Of a DNA stretch of 64,000 nucleotides, positions 1-10,675 are shown piece by piece. The notes beneath the pieces were generated by a model. The model made no database searches. It was not told where the DNA came from and was given only the letters and a program-made list of their open reading frames with translations. Position 1 is the first letter of the stretch; each line of letters opens with the position of its first letter. The stretch lies in contig CM057462.1 in the NCBI GenBank assembly GCA_030035585.1, forward strand, positions 63,212,734 to 63,276,733. Direction: 5' to 3'. The DNA is from Dugong dugon (Eukaryota > Chordata > Mammalia > Sirenia > Dugongidae). A program made the position numbers and the translations under genes.

Positions 1-399
1 ATGCTAAGCTCTGCACATGCATGATCTGATTTAATCAACCACTTGGTACACTCATGGCAGGCATTTCCTGCCAAACCTTGAAAAATTCTCAGAAATAGTG
101 TTGTGATCCATTAATGATGTCTGCCATGGATAAAGCCATGGGGCTGAGAAGACTCCATTTGCCTTCTCCAGCTGGATGCAGTTGGGAACATGTAGGAGGG
201 ACCTTGAGCTCAAGCTGGGGCTTAGGTGAGCTTCTTGAGGGGTGGGGTGGTGACCTCTAAGCTAATATCTGTAGCATGAGTCAGACAGTCAGGTGGTCAG
301 TTGAAGAAGGATGGGCAAGCACTCTGGGCAGGGAAACAGCATGAGCATGAGATGTGAAACATCATGGTAAGCAGGGAATTAGAAGCAGTTTGATGTTAA
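1..399. other. unique intergenic DNA
   Basis: No repeat family, coding exon or RNA gene is recognisable here. The sequence is of mixed composition with no long open frame, and it ends where an AfroSINE begins. Confidence 0.4.
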
Positions 400-551
400 A
401 CAAAAAACTCACTGCTGTTGAGTTGATATCAACTCATAGCGACCCTATGGGACAGAATAGAACTTCCCCATAGGGTTTCTAAGGTTGTAAATCTTTATGG
501 AAGCAGACTGTCACACGTTTCTCCCAAGGAGCCCTGTATCACCAGGGTTTG
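400..551 (-). mobile_element. AfroSINE, minus, internally deleted
   Basis: The reverse of the AfroSINE 3' half is clear: the 'GTTGAGTTGAT' core near 415-428, then the 'CATAGCGACCCTATGGGAC' block and the 'GGAAGCAGACTG' block. The tRNA-like head is reduced to 'AAGGAGCCCTG...CACCAGGG', so the part holding the B box is missing. AfroSINEs are non-autonomous and copied by LINE machinery. Confidence 0.85.
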
Positions 552-578
552 GTATTGCTGGAGCTTAAAGCATAGGGC

Positions 579-745
579 AGAGCCCTTGTGGTGCGGTGGT
601 TAAAAACTCAGCTGCTAACCAAAAGGTCAGCAGTTTGAATCCCCAGTCACTCCTTGGAAACCCTGTGGGGCAGTTCTACTCTGTCCTATAGGGTCGCTAT
701 GAGTCAGAATCAACCTGACAGCTACGGGTTTGGTGTTTTGGTTAA
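579..745 (+). mobile_element. AfroSINE, plus
   Basis: The head starts GAGCCCTTGTGGTG, followed by GCTGCTAACC and the B-box-like AGTTTGAATCCCC. The body has the usual GGGCAGTTCTACTCTGTCC and GGGTCGCTATGAGTCAG blocks and ends in a T/G-rich tail (GGGTTTGGTGTTTTGGTT). The middle block between head and 'GAAACCCTGTGGGG' is shorter than in the longest copies. Confidence 0.9.
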
Positions 746-799
746 AAGATGGGGCAGGGAGAGAGGGAGGATGAAGTCGGTAAGAAAGGCAATGAATTA

Positions 800-895
800 G
801 TGCATGTAAAGCATTCAGAACACATAGTAAGTGTGAATGAAAAATAGCTCACATTATTATTGTTATTATTATTACCAGAGAATTCCAATAAATGT
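800..895 (+). repeat. MIR-like 3' end with (ATT) run
   Basis: The words 'TGTAAAGCATTCAGAACACATAGTAAG' and 'CAATAAATG' are typical of the end of a plus-strand MIR. A short (ATT) microsatellite lies at about 854-876. Weak match because the usual core is not seen. Confidence 0.4.
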
Positions 896-999
896 TTATT
901 GACTGACTGGCAGTGGGCAAGGCCCAGTAAGCACCTAGTGGATACTGCTCAGTAAATCCCTGGTGGACTTATTGGCAGACTGATCAATAATCAATTGAC

Positions 1000-2580
1000 T
1001 CTGGGAGAGTCCAGCCTTGGCAGGTGACAATGTGTCAAGATAAAGACCCAATGGCAGTAGGCACACCCAACCAAGTCCAAGTTCAGGAGAAACTTTGCTT
1101 TCTACTTAGCCTCTTCTCTGGGGAAGTCCTTCGGGCTTGCTCCAGGCCTACCTGCAGCCTACACCTGGGTACTTTTGATTCTGATGGCTTTTCCTGGTGG
1201 CACAGTGGTGTCCTCCTTTGCCCAGGTCTTGGAGAGAGGACTGCTCCCCAGACGAATGAAAGTTGCTGTTTGGAGAGAAGGAAAGAGAAAAGGCTTCTGC
1301 TACTCCTTTCTGTGGAAGTCCTGGTGACTCTATTGGGGCGAGATAAGGGGGATACACCTGGGTGGAGATAGGTTGCAATCAGTGATGCTCGTTGGGTCCT
1401 GGAGAGCTGGGACTGACTTCCTGAGTGCCAAGGCAGGCTGGCACCGACTGTGCCAGGACTGGGCCTTCTCTTGCAGATCGGCCAGCTAAGGAAGGAATGG
1501 CAGAGGGGCAAGGGTATACTTCAAAAGCAATTGAGCCTCACTGCCTTATCCATCACCTCTCCATCCCTGTTCCAGTGGACTGCCTACTGCAGTGACCTGG
1601 TGTCTTCTCTCCCCAGCCAGTCAGGAGGTCTCCTTCAGCAGAGGTTGAACTGGCCCCACCTCCTGCCTCTGGGTAAACTGCAGAGGGAGGACGTAGCCTG
1701 GGATCTTTCTTGGAACTCAGGGCATCTCTGTGGGTGCTGTGGCTGGGCCTGAGGCTTTCTAAGGCAGAGCCGTCTCCTGTCCCTGTTTCCTGTGGGGAGG
1801 GGTCCCCGGTGACCTCTGAGTGCTTTGAAGACAGACTCCTTTCCCAGATGGTACCATTCCCTGTCACCTCTGCCTGCACTCCTAGGGCTTTTCTGAAACT
1901 CAGGCCTTGTGCCTCCCCAACAAGAGCTGGGGAGACCTCACCCCTTGTTTTCCATATTGTGCTTTCTTATTTTACAGACGGAGGGGCTGGGCCATGCCCC
2001 TACCCGACCAGGGCTCTCCGCACAAGAGGGATTTCCGTCTTCTTCCCTCCAGCCTCAGGGTGCTTGTCCTTGTTCCTACCCTCCCTTTCATCCCTCAGAG
2101 CCTAATTGAAGAGGCTCCGCCTGGCAGAGAAGATGAAAGCTTTATCTTCCTAGTCCATCCTGAAGCGTGTTAAGATGATGGATGAGTTTCCAGACTTGCA
2201 TGCCCCTCCTGGTAGCATTAACAAAATTGCCTTTCAGGATCCCAACTCCCATGTCAAGATGGGCTGCGGTGGAGATGGGCGACCCAAGCTTTGGCACTCG
2301 ATGGTGAACATTAAAATCATTTTAGTGCTGCATTTATGGTTTGCATTCCCAGTGTGTGAGCCAGTCCCATCGCGGGCATAGGAATAAGATGAATGGTGTT
2401 TGTTAAAAAGCTCTTTGGTGTGGCCTGATTGACCATTAGGAACACTCAGCTTGGAGCTGGGATGTGTGGACCCAGCTTCTGGGTCCGGATGGGACCCATG
2501 AGAGACGCTGTCGCTGTCAGCCCTATTGGGTCATGGCCAAGCCTTTTACTTTAGGCTTCTCAGGCCTCCTTTAGGCTTAT
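1000..2580. other. unique DNA, no gene supported
   Basis: About 1.6 kb without a recognisable repeat. Several open frames of 60-140 codons cross it on both strands, but none shows a domain, and all overlap each other in antiphase, as chance frames do in GC-rich DNA. Confidence 0.4.
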
Positions 2581-2589
2581 GCATTCAAG

Positions 2590-2735
2590 GGGGTCAAAGA
2601 TATAACATGGGTATGAGAGTCCTGAGTTAGAATCCCATCTGTAACTGTGTTGCTGATTAAGCTTGGCAAAACCTTTCCCCCTTGGCCATCAGCATCTCCA
2701 TCTATGAAATGAGAGGGGTAGCTAGCTAAAGCCCT
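2590..2735 (+). repeat. MIR, plus
   Basis: A diverged tRNA-derived MIR: 'GTCCTGAGTTAGAATCCCATCTG' stands for the B-box region and 'CATCTCCATCTATGAAATGAGAGGGG' for the core. Ancient mammalian SINE, heavily mutated. Confidence 0.65.
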
Positions 2736-2877
2736 CTGTCCCTCCACTTTGATGCTCCCTGGGTCTGCAATTCTAGGATTCAGCCTTAGGGACCAGCTGG
2801 ACAGGGTCATCTGCAGTATGTGGGTGGGGGAATCCCTTCTCTGCTGCTGCAGGAAAGCGTAGAGGGGGGTAGCCAAG

Positions 2878-3378
2878 TGTCTTGTTATCTAGTGATGCTG
2901 TAACAGAAATATCACAAGTGGATGATATTAACAAACAGAAACTAATTCTCTCACAGTCTTGGAGTCTAGAAGTCTGAATGCAGGGTGCCAGATCCTGGGG
3001 AAGGCCTTTTTTCTCTGTTGGCTCTGGCGGAAGGTCCTTGTCATCAATGTTCCCCTGGTCTAGGAGCTTCTCAGCACAAGGACCCTGGGTTCAAAGGATA
3101 AACTCCGCTCCTAGTGCCTCCTTCCTGGTGGTATGAGGTCCCTCTCTGCTTGCTTCTCTCTCCTTTTATCTCTTGTAAGATAAAAGGTGATGCAGGTCAT
3201 ACCCCAGGAAAACTCCTCTTACATTGGATCAGGGCTGTGACCTGAGTGAGGGCTTTGCATCCCACCCTAATCCTTGTTAACATAACCTAATCTTGTCTTA
3301 TTAACCACTTATTAATTACAATACATAGGAAAATTACATCAAATTACAAAATGGAGGACAACCACACAAACCTGGCCA
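2878..3378 (-). mobile_element. ERVL/MaLR-type LTR, minus
   Basis: Begins TGTCTTGTTATCTAGTG and runs through 'CTCACAGTCTTGGAGTCTAGAAG' to a degraded sense 5' end near 3378. Its sense strand matches, block for block, the solo LTR at 30879-31381, whose length is nearly the same. The direct 5-mer CCAAG lies just before it (2873-2877). An exact right-hand duplication is not clear. Confidence 0.65.
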
Positions 3379-4213
3379 AGGTTTACTGATGGAGTGGGGT
3401 GCCTCCAGGCACTTATCAGTAGAGCTGAAGAGCTTTGGAACACTTGCCTGAGCAAGCCAGATGCTGGACCAGCCCAAGAGGCCCTAGAGGCCAAGGAACC
3501 AGGAAGCAGAAGGTGAAGAGACAAGGAACACAGGAGGCAGAGAGCTGCCTCAGTCTCAAAGGGTAAGGCCATGACCCTTGGGGTCCCAAAAGATGGAGCC
3601 ATGGCCCCTGGGGTTTCACAAGGTCAGATCTTCAACTAGGTTCTGGAGTGTGGGTCACTGCCCAAAGCTGAGGGGCAGGGCTGCCATGCCCAATGGGCAG
3701 AAGAACGAGGCCTGCCAGAGCTGAGGGAGTAGGGTCAGCACGCACATGGACTAGGAGAAGGGGGCCGCCCAAATGTGAAGGAGTAGATTTGCCATTCCAG
3801 TGGGCCTGGAACGTGGAGCTGAAGCACAGGGCCAAGGGGCCTCCATCCAGAATCTGGAGAGTGTGGCCAAGACCCAGAGTCTGGAGGGTAGGGCTGTTGC
3901 CTAAGTGGTCTCAGTGAACAGAAGATTATTTTCAAGCCTTGAGAGCTAATGTACTGTGTTCTGCTGACTTGCTTGGTGACTGTTATCCCTTCTTTCCCTC
4001 TCGTTTCTCCCATTTGTAATGGAAATGTCTACTTTGTGCCTGTTCCACCATTGTACTTTGGAAGCAGATAACTTGTAGATTTCACATTTGAAGTGGAATT
4101 TTACCCCAGGAGATTTTGGACTTGAAGTTGATTTAAGACTTTTGCTATGATATGATGGGGTGAATGTATTCTATATGTGGCAAGGACATGAATTGTATGG
4201 GTCAAAGATGAAA
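3379..4213 (+). mobile_element. MaLR-type internal region, non-coding relic
   Basis: GC-rich, modular sequence with repeats of 'TCTGGAG..GT.GGCCAAGACC' type, ending in 'TGGCAAGGACATGAATTG' directly before a plus-strand LTR. This arrangement resembles the short non-coding internal part of MaLR elements. No gag, pol or env reading frame is visible; these elements are ancient and dead. Confidence 0.55.
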
Positions 4214-4803
4214 TGTCATGGATTGAATTATGTCCCCCCAAAATATATGTCAACTTGGCTGGGCTGTGATTCTCAGTGGTTTGGTAGTTATGACATATGT
4301 AGTTTGGCAGTCATATAATAATGTAATCACCTCCATAATGAGATCTGATATAATATGGTCACTTCCATGATGAAATCTGTTGTGAGCAGCCTATCAGTTG
4401 AAAGGGAGTTTCCTTGGGGGTGTGGCCTGCATCCAAATATAGGTGGACTTTCTGGCAAGGCTCACTGGCTTTTGCTTGCTCTGGATTCTGCAGCTGACTC
4501 CTCTTCATCTGACCTCTGGTTCTTGGGACTTGAGCTAGCAGCTTACCTGCCATTTACTTGCTGATCTTGGGATTCGTTGGCCTCCGCAGCCTGTGAGCCA
4601 GAGGCCTGCTCTCTGACCTTCTGATCTTGGATTTGCCAGCCCCTGTACCTATGTGAGTCAGGAGAAGCTTCCAGCCTGACCCACAGACTTGGTACTTTCC
4701 AGCCTCTACAACCACGTGAGCCATTTCCTTGATATAAATCTCTCTTTGTGTATATGTATATGCTGCACTGGTTTTGTTTTTCTAGAGAACCCAGCCTAAG
4801 ACA
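4214..4803 (+). mobile_element. MaLR/ERVL LTR, plus (3' LTR)
   Basis: Starts TGTCATGGATTGAATTATG and ends CCAGCCTAAGACA, so it has TG..CA termini. It belongs to the same group as the minus LTR at 9798-10281, whose reverse shares 'TTCTCTAGAG' and 'GGAGTTTCCTTGGGGGTGTGG'-like blocks. It directly follows MaLR-like internal sequence. CCAAG follows it at 4804-4808. Confidence 0.75.
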
Positions 4804-5099
4804 CCAAGTATGCAGCCGAAGTCCCTGGCTGTCTTTATTCCTGAAGCTAAAATGGTCAAAAAAGTCCAGGACCTTGGAAGGAACTAATGGTCCTTTGGGA
4901 ATAGTTGGGCAGAGGAGAGGCTGGGACAGAGTGACTGATTCCCGAGTATAGGACCCCAGGCAAAACTCTGGTGCTGGGTTTATTAGGACCATCCAGGACC
5001 CAGAACTGGGTAGGTGAGGGGCGGATTGGAATCTCCACCTGGAACTCTAAAGCAAAGGTGTCTGCTTTTGGCCATATGGGAGAAGGTGGATGTGCCCAG
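4804..5099. other. unique DNA
   Basis: No recognisable repeat or coding signal. Confidence 0.35.
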
Positions 5100-5600
5100 C
5101 CAGCTTCAGCTTCTTGAACCTCCCATTTCGACTTTTTTCCCCCAAATGAGAATGTTTTTCACTACATGGAAACTTATCCATAAACTAATGCACAATTCAC
5201 CATTAGCATTTTTGGAGTTGCTTTTCAGTCTCTTTTTACTAGTTGTAATCATATGAACAACTTTGTGTCCTTACTGACAGGTGTGAAGATGATGGAAGAT
5301 TTAGGCTTAACCTTATGTCATGGCATTATTCCATTTTGCTGCAAAGTCATTGTGACCACTATTGTTTTAATGGCTGCATAACATTCTAACATATTGATAA
5401 GTCACAGTTTACTTACTATTGGACACTTCGATTGCTTCCATATTTTTCTTATGGTAAATACCTCTTGGACGAACATCTTTGTGCCCCCAAACTTTCTCAT
5501 ATTTTGTCTTATTCTACTAGGATAAATTTGCAGTTGTAGAATTATTGGCTCAAAAGTTACAAACATTTTAGATTACTTTTTATACAAATTGCAACATTAT
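5100..5600 (-). repeat. old L1-derived segment, minus
   Basis: AT-rich sequence with 'TTTTAATGGCTGCATAACATTC' and 'ACTAGGATAAATTTGCAGTTG', which resemble the reverse of old L1 3' regions. No reading frame survives. Assignment is by word similarity only. Confidence 0.45.
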
Positions 5601-5667
5601 TTTCCTCAAGGAAAATCCCATTTAAAATATACTTACGATGGATACCTTTCCTCCATCCTCTAATGGA

Positions 5668-5800
5668 GCAGTGTGCAAGGAAAGGGACTTGTGGGTCAGA
5701 GCCTGGGTTCTAGTCCTGGATCTGAAACTGATCAGCTGTGACACCTAAGACAAATCTCTTCTCTTCCCTGAGCCTCAGTTTCCTTATTCTGGTCAAGATA
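5668..5800 (+). repeat. MIR, plus
   Basis: 'GGGTCAGAGCCTGGGTTCTAG', 'CTGATCAGCTGTGACACC' and 'CCTGAGCCTCAGTTTCC' follow the MIR order of B box, core and conserved 'CCTCAGTTTCC'. Confidence 0.8.
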
Positions 5801-5829
5801 TTTTTGATTCAAAAATCAGAAATACAGTC

Positions 5830-7330
5830 AATGATCTGAAATAAAATGGAAGGATAAAATCTCTGGAAATCCAAGGTTAGGGCAAAAGCTCTACCAAGAC
5901 TTAGAACTGAGGACTAGGGGCAGAGGGCATGGCTGCTCTATCCAACCTTAGAAGCCTAAATGTCTCTCTTTTCCTCAGTTTCTCTGTCAGTTGACTCTAT
6001 TTTCAGTCTCAAGACTGGATCCGTCTGCTGACTTATCTTGCATCCACCCAATATAGTCAGGCCAGCCTTGACCCTACACCATGACCCTCCAGCTCCAGGG
6101 CCAAGCACCCCTAGCTCTAGACCCTCTGGGTACCAATTCCCAAATGCCTTGGGCAGAATTTGATTGGCCCGGCATGTGCGTTTGGGCCTAACCATAGTAG
6201 CCATTGACCAGGGGAATGGTGGCCCTTGCGTGGAGTGTACCATTGGCTATAGCAATAGGGGTGGGTTAACATGTTATATAAGGCTGCTTCCTACAGGTAG
6301 TATCACGGAGGCAGGTTGAGCTAAAGAGGAAATTGGGCCTGGCAAGCAAGTTAACTGACTATTTGGGACAAGGGCTTTTACCAGATAATCACTAAGGGTC
6401 ACCCTGAGGTTCTCAGAGTCCATGGCTAGTTTTATCTGTGAAAGCTTTCTGGGCAGTACCTCCTTCCCATACTTCACTGTTAATAATAAATAATGACTCA
6501 ACAATCTTAATACTGTTGGATAATTTCAAAAAGTTATTAGCTAATGTTTTTCCTCCCAATAATTCACGGTTTTACTATCTTCCCTATTCTGTGCTCACTG
6601 CCTCAAGGGAGGGATGTGACCAGGCAGAACATCTCCAAAGAGCAACCAGGAGAACAGAGAAGATATTTGGGAGAAACACCATGAGTGAGAACAGGATTGT
6701 AAAGAATTTCTCAGAGTCTAGGAAGAGACAAATGGTGGGGGACTGGTTGGAGAAGGGGTGGGGGGCTGGATGGGGAAGGGGTGGGGTTTAAGAGAGAAGA
6801 GGAAGTGATGAGAACAGAGAGGTTGGTAGGCCCTGGAGAGAACCTCCCCCACCCCCATCTTTATGGGCAGAGCTGTAGTCCGTACACCTGGATAAATAGG
6901 GCCACAGACAGCCAGGCAGAGATTTCCAGGGCCGTCCTGGCTCAGAAGCAGCAGAGGAGTCTCCATGCTCCCACGCATGACTTGGAAGAAGCAGAGATGG
7001 GGCCAGGCTACCAGGAAGAAGGGTACCCAGCAGGGGCCTTGAACAACTGACAGAGAATCAGACAGGAAGTTGGACAGTCCCTTGGACAACTGTGAGGACA
7101 GATGCCTTCAGAACCAGATGCCCACCAACCAGCAACCCTGGAATTTAGGTTCAACCCCGGGGGAAAGTAGAGTGGTGACTCTGAATTGGCTGAGATTAAA
7201 TTTCTGCTTCTCCAGTGGGATCCAGTGGGGAAGCAGTTGAAGCAGACATTAGTGTGCATTATAGAAAAATAGAGATAGTTAAAGTTCTTGCACACCTGAA
7301 TATGTGTCCTGAAATACATAACCAATCAGT
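5830..7330. other. unique DNA, no gene supported
   Basis: About 1.5 kb with no confident repeat. It includes a G-rich patch at 6730-6790 and an AT-rich patch at 6480-6600. Open frames of 76-123 codons carry no recognisable domain. Confidence 0.4.
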
Positions 7331-7332
7331 TA

Positions 7333-7542
7333 ACCAGTTTCTATCCAGTCAATTTTGACTCATGCTGACCCCATGCGTTACAGAGTATAACTGTGCTCTG
7401 TAGGGTTTTCAATTGCTATGATCTTTTGGAAGTAGATCACCAGGGCTTTCTTCTGAGGTGTCCCTGAGTGGATTTGAACCACCAACCAACCTTTCAGTTA
7501 GTAGCCAAGCGCTTAATCGTTTGCATCACCCAGGGACTTCCA
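7333..7542 (-). mobile_element. AfroSINE, minus (long-middle type)
   Basis: Reverse of a full AfroSINE: 'CCAGTCAATTTTGACTCATG', 'GGTTTTCAATTGCTATGATC', 'GAAGTAGATCACCAGGGCTTTC', and the reversed head 'CATCACCCAGGGACTTCC'. The 'AAGTAGATCACCAGG' middle marks a subfamily different from the 'GGAAGCAGACTGCCACATC' type. Confidence 0.9.
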
Positions 7543-7554
7543 AACCATTAATAA

Positions 7555-7775
7555 TTACTGAGCACCTAGCACAGTAAAGCAGTTTGTTAACTGTATTCCA
7601 TTAATTCTGCTGACAACTCTGTGACTGTATATAATACTATCTCCATTTTACAGATGAGGAAAACCGAGACAGAGAGAAGTTAAGTGACTCACCCAAGGTT
7701 ACCTAGACAGTAAGTGGTAGTGCTTGGATTTGAACTCCAGGAGTCTGATTCCAGACCCCTATTGTGGCCAATGGT
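7555..7775 (-). repeat. MIR, minus
   Basis: 'TTTTACAGATGAGGAAAACCGAG', 'TTAAGTGACTCACCCAAGGTTA' and 'GGATTTGAACTCCAGGAGTC' are the reverse of MIR in the right order, nearly full length. Confidence 0.9.
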
Positions 7776-7779
7776 TCTG

Positions 7780-8090
7780 ATACCTAATGGCACCAAATCT
7801 TCTCATGAAAGGCCAAGGCTTGAGAGAAGTGAAGGGCACGGGGGGCTGCAGATCAACCCAGAAAGAAGGAACAATCCTGATGTCACTGAGGCTGTAAGAT
7901 GTCATCAGAAGTGGCCTGTTGATTCGCAGGCCATGTCTATGTGTGGGGCCACTCTGTTTACCCAATACAGGTTTGAGTTGGGGGCATAGGGTCTTTGACT
8001 CTGGGAGATGGCTGTGGCAGGAAAGGGACAGCCGTCTGCTTGTGGGGACTGAGGTGGGCCTGGTGCACCGACTTCCTGCTGCCCCTCCCC
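7780..8090. other. unique DNA
   Basis: No recognisable repeat, exon or RNA. Confidence 0.35.
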
Positions 8091-8094
8091 CACG

Positions 8095-8345
8095 TGGCAG
8101 GTCGTGCCAGGTGTATTTGGCAAAGCTAGGCGGGAAGGCCAATCAGCTGGAGAGTGAGTACAGCCGCGATGGGCTCGGGATTGCTCGGGATTACACTCGC
8201 AATCAGGGCATTTCACACAGCAAATTGTGGTCATTTAGGCTTCTCCACCGCACGCTTAATTTCGGGCCCAAGTGCGGAGGATATTCAGAGACACAATGAG
8301 GTAATTTCACATTTTAAAGCAGAGAATGCAGTGTAAATTAGTAGA
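8095..8345. promoter_or_regulatory. candidate conserved noncoding element
   Basis: Repeat-free block with CCAAT joined to an E box (GCCAATCAGCTG at about 8139-8150), a short direct repeat of GCTCGGGATT near 8172-8191, and a RUNX-like TGTGGT near 8225. This is inference from motif content and lack of repeats; conservation cannot be tested here. Confidence 0.3.
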
Positions 8346-8724
8346 AAAATCATGACACTTATAAACCTGTTCTAAAGATGTATTGTTCCATTTTCTTCTG
8401 GGAGAAAAAAAATCAAGTTCTATTAAGATTGAATTAACCACTGAAGGAGAATTCCTCAGATGGCCAATTCATAAGCAGAAGTCTGTTTTACACTTGGTCA
8501 AAAGGCTTTTGCAGAAAGTGGTGGGAAGAGAGTTCTGGGGGAGATGCAGGTGTTATCCCAGGGCCCACACCTGGGCAGGGAGGCAGGGCCTGCCGAGCCT
8601 AAGGGACTCCTCATGCCCACCCGAGTTGATCCCCTTGGGGCACAGCCTTGAGTGGTCTGACTGCTAACACTGGACAATGAGGCCCTAGTGTGGTGATCCT
8701 GGACCTACCGTCTAGTGAAAAGGC

Positions 8725-8935
8725 TGGGTGCTCAGGCTCCTGAGTTGTGCTGTTTGGGTTAGAGTCCCAGCCCTGCCCCGGCCGGCGTGTGACCCTGAAC
8801 AAGAACTTAACTTTCCATCCTCAGTCTCCTTCTCTGAAAATAGGGTAATAACAGCACCTGTCTTCTAGAGCGTTTGTGAGATGTTGCCTATGAAGGCCTG
8901 ACACATAGGCCCCAAATATGGTATATTAGTTACTC
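8725..8935 (+). repeat. MIR, plus
   Basis: 'GGGTTAGAGTCCCAGCCCTGCC', 'GTGTGACCCTGAACAAGAAC' and 'AATAGGGTAATAACAGCACCTG' follow the MIR layout. Confidence 0.85.
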
Positions 8936-8959
8936 AAGTACCACAGATTGAATGGTTTA

Positions 8960-9610
8960 TAAGAACAGACCACCACCTGTCCGTCTGTTGTACTGTGGTG
9001 GCTTGCATGCCACCGTGATGTTGGAAGTGATGCCACCGATATTTCAAGTATCAGCAGGGTCACCCACATGGACAGGTTTCAGCAGAGCTTCCAGACTAAG
9101 ACAGACTAGGAAGAAAGGCCTGGTGGTCTACTTCCAAAAATTAGCCAGTGAAAACCTTATGGATCACAACAGAACCTTGTCCAGCTTGCTTGCTTTGAAC
9201 ATGTCATTAAAAAAAAAACAAAACAAAACAAAAAAAAAAACACCTGTTGCCGTCGAGTTGATTCTGACTTGTAACAACTCTATAGGACAGAGTGGAACTG
9301 CCCCATAGGGTTTCCAAGGAGTGCCCGGTGGATTTGAACTGCCAAACTTTCGGTTAGCTGCTGTAGCTCTTAACCACTATGCCACCATGTCATTAAGAGG
9401 GATCAGTCTCTGGAGGAGAGCATCATGTTTGATGAAGTAGAGGGCCAGCGTGGGTGAGGGAGAACCTCAGTGAGATGGATTTGGCACAATAGTCACAATG
9501 ATAGACTTGAACATGCCATCAACCATGAGGATGATACAGGACTTCGCAAAATTTTATTCTGTTGTACGTAAGGTTACTGTGAGTCAGAGTCAACTCAACG
9601 GCAACTATCT
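8960..9610 (+). mobile_element. non-autonomous RTE (5' end joined to 3' end), plus
   Basis: The first part (to 9200) matches the 5' untranslated region of the RTE copies at 48899 and 56813: 'TTGTACTGTGGTGGCTTGCATG', then 'AGCTTCCAGACTAAGACAGAC'. The second part (from 9397) matches their extreme 3' coding and end region: 'GGATCAGTCTCTGGAGGAGAGC', 'TTCTGTTGTACG', 'GTGAGTCAGAGTCAACTC'. The whole coding body is absent, so this is an internal-deletion derivative that would need an intact RTE to move. An AfroSINE splits it. Confidence 0.8.
9211..9386 (-). mobile_element. AfroSINE, minus, nested in RTE derivative
   Basis: Flanked by a perfect 10-base target-site duplication ATGTCATTAA at 9201-9210 and 9387-9396. 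The left end is a long A/C tract (reverse of the T-rich AfroSINE tail), then GTTGCCGTCGAGTTGATTC. Part of the middle block is missing. It inserted after the RTE derivative at 8960-9610. Confidence 0.92.
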
Positions 9611-9797
9611 ATAGATTGATCAATCCAACTATCAGAATAAAAATTTATTGTCTCACAATCCTGGAGGCTAGAAGTCTGAATTTAGGGCTTCAGCAGAGCC
9701 ATGCTCTCTGAAGGCTCTAGGGGAAGATCCTCTTTTGTCTCCTCTAGCTTCTGGTAGCCCCAGGCATTCCTTGACTTGCACCTTCAACATAACTCCA

Positions 9798-10281
9798 TGT
9801 CTTAGGCTGGGTTCTCTAGAGAAGCAAAACCAGTAAAGTATATAAATACATATATAGAAAGAGATTTATATCAAGGAAACAGCTCACGTGATTGTAGAGG
9901 TTAGAACGTCCCAAGTCCGTGGATCAGGGTAGAGGCCTCTCTCAAGTCACGCAGCCGCAGAAGCTGGCAAGCCCAAGATCGGCAGGTCGGAGAGCAGGGC
10001 TCCCACTTACGGGCTGTGCAGATTGACGAATCCCAGGTTTGGCAGATAAGCTGACAGCTCAAGTCCCAAGAACCGGAGATGAGACGACAGGTGGCAGCCA
10101 CAGGATCCAGAGAGAGCAAAAAGCCAGAGCGTCTGCTTATATTCTGATGTGGGCCACACCCCCAAGGAGACTCCCTTTCATCTGATTGGCTACTCACAGT
10201 ATATTCAATCATGGGAGTGATTACATTAAAACACTGAGAATCATGGCCCAGCCAAGTTGACACACAATCTTAACCATCACA
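9798..10281 (-). mobile_element. solo LTR, minus, with target-site duplication
   Basis: TGTCTTAGGCTGGGTTCTC at the left and CTTAACCATCACA at the right give TG..CA ends. The 5-base duplication CTCCA is perfect (9793-9797 and 10282-10286), as expected for ERVL/MaLR integration. The 484-base LTR is related to the LTR at 4214-4803. No internal region is present, so it is a solo LTR. Confidence 0.93.
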
Positions 10282-10381
10282 CTCCATCTCTGTCTCCATC
10301 TTCACATGGACATCTTCCCTCTGTGTCTCTGTCTCTGTGTCTCTTCTCCTCTTTTATAAGGACATCATTCGTATTGGATTA

Positions 10382-10511
10382 CCCATTGCTGTTGAGTTGA
10401 TTCTGACTCAAAGCGACCTTATGGGACAGAGTAGAACTGCTCCATAGGGTTTCCAAGGAGCAGCTGGTGGATTCGAACTGCTGACCTTAACTGCACCACC
10501 AGGGCTCCTCA
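10382..10511 (-). mobile_element. AfroSINE, minus, nested in MLT1
   Basis: A perfect 10-base duplication TATTGGATTA lies at 10372-10381 and 10512-10521. The element holds the 'GTTGAGTTGATTCTGAC' and 'GGTTTCCAAGGAGCAGCTGG' blocks and a shortened reversed head ending CACCACCAGGGCTCCTC. The middle block and part of the tRNA head are deleted. Confidence 0.93.
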
Positions 10512-10675
10512 TATTGGATTAGGACTCATCTTATTACATGAGTATGATCTCATGTTAACTCTTCACGTCTTCAAACACCCTATTTCCTAACAAGGTCGCA
10601 TTCACAGGTACCGGGAGTTAGGACTTCAACATAGCATTTTTGGGGACACAATTCAATCTATAACGTATGGTAATT

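Larger units (their letters stand above)
9628..10668 (-). mobile_element. MLT1-like LTR, minus, twice interrupted
   Basis: Reverse MLT1 words appear in order: 'CTCACAATCCTGGAGGCTAGAAG', 'CTTCACATGGACATCTTCC', 'CTTTTATAAGGACATCATTC', 'AAGGTCGCATTCACAGGTACC' and 'GGACACAATTCAATCTATAAC'. A younger LTR (9798-10281) and an AfroSINE (10382-10511) lie inside it. Ancient MaLR relic with no coding part. Confidence 0.85.

Noticed and set aside
579..625. AfroSINE heads as tRNA genes
   Set aside because: A- and B-box-like words are present, but the cloverleaf cannot close and each is joined to a SINE body.
3379..4213. Retroviral gag/pol in the region before the plus LTR
   Set aside because: No protease, reverse transcriptase or zinc-knuckle motifs in any frame; it resembles the non-coding MaLR internal part.
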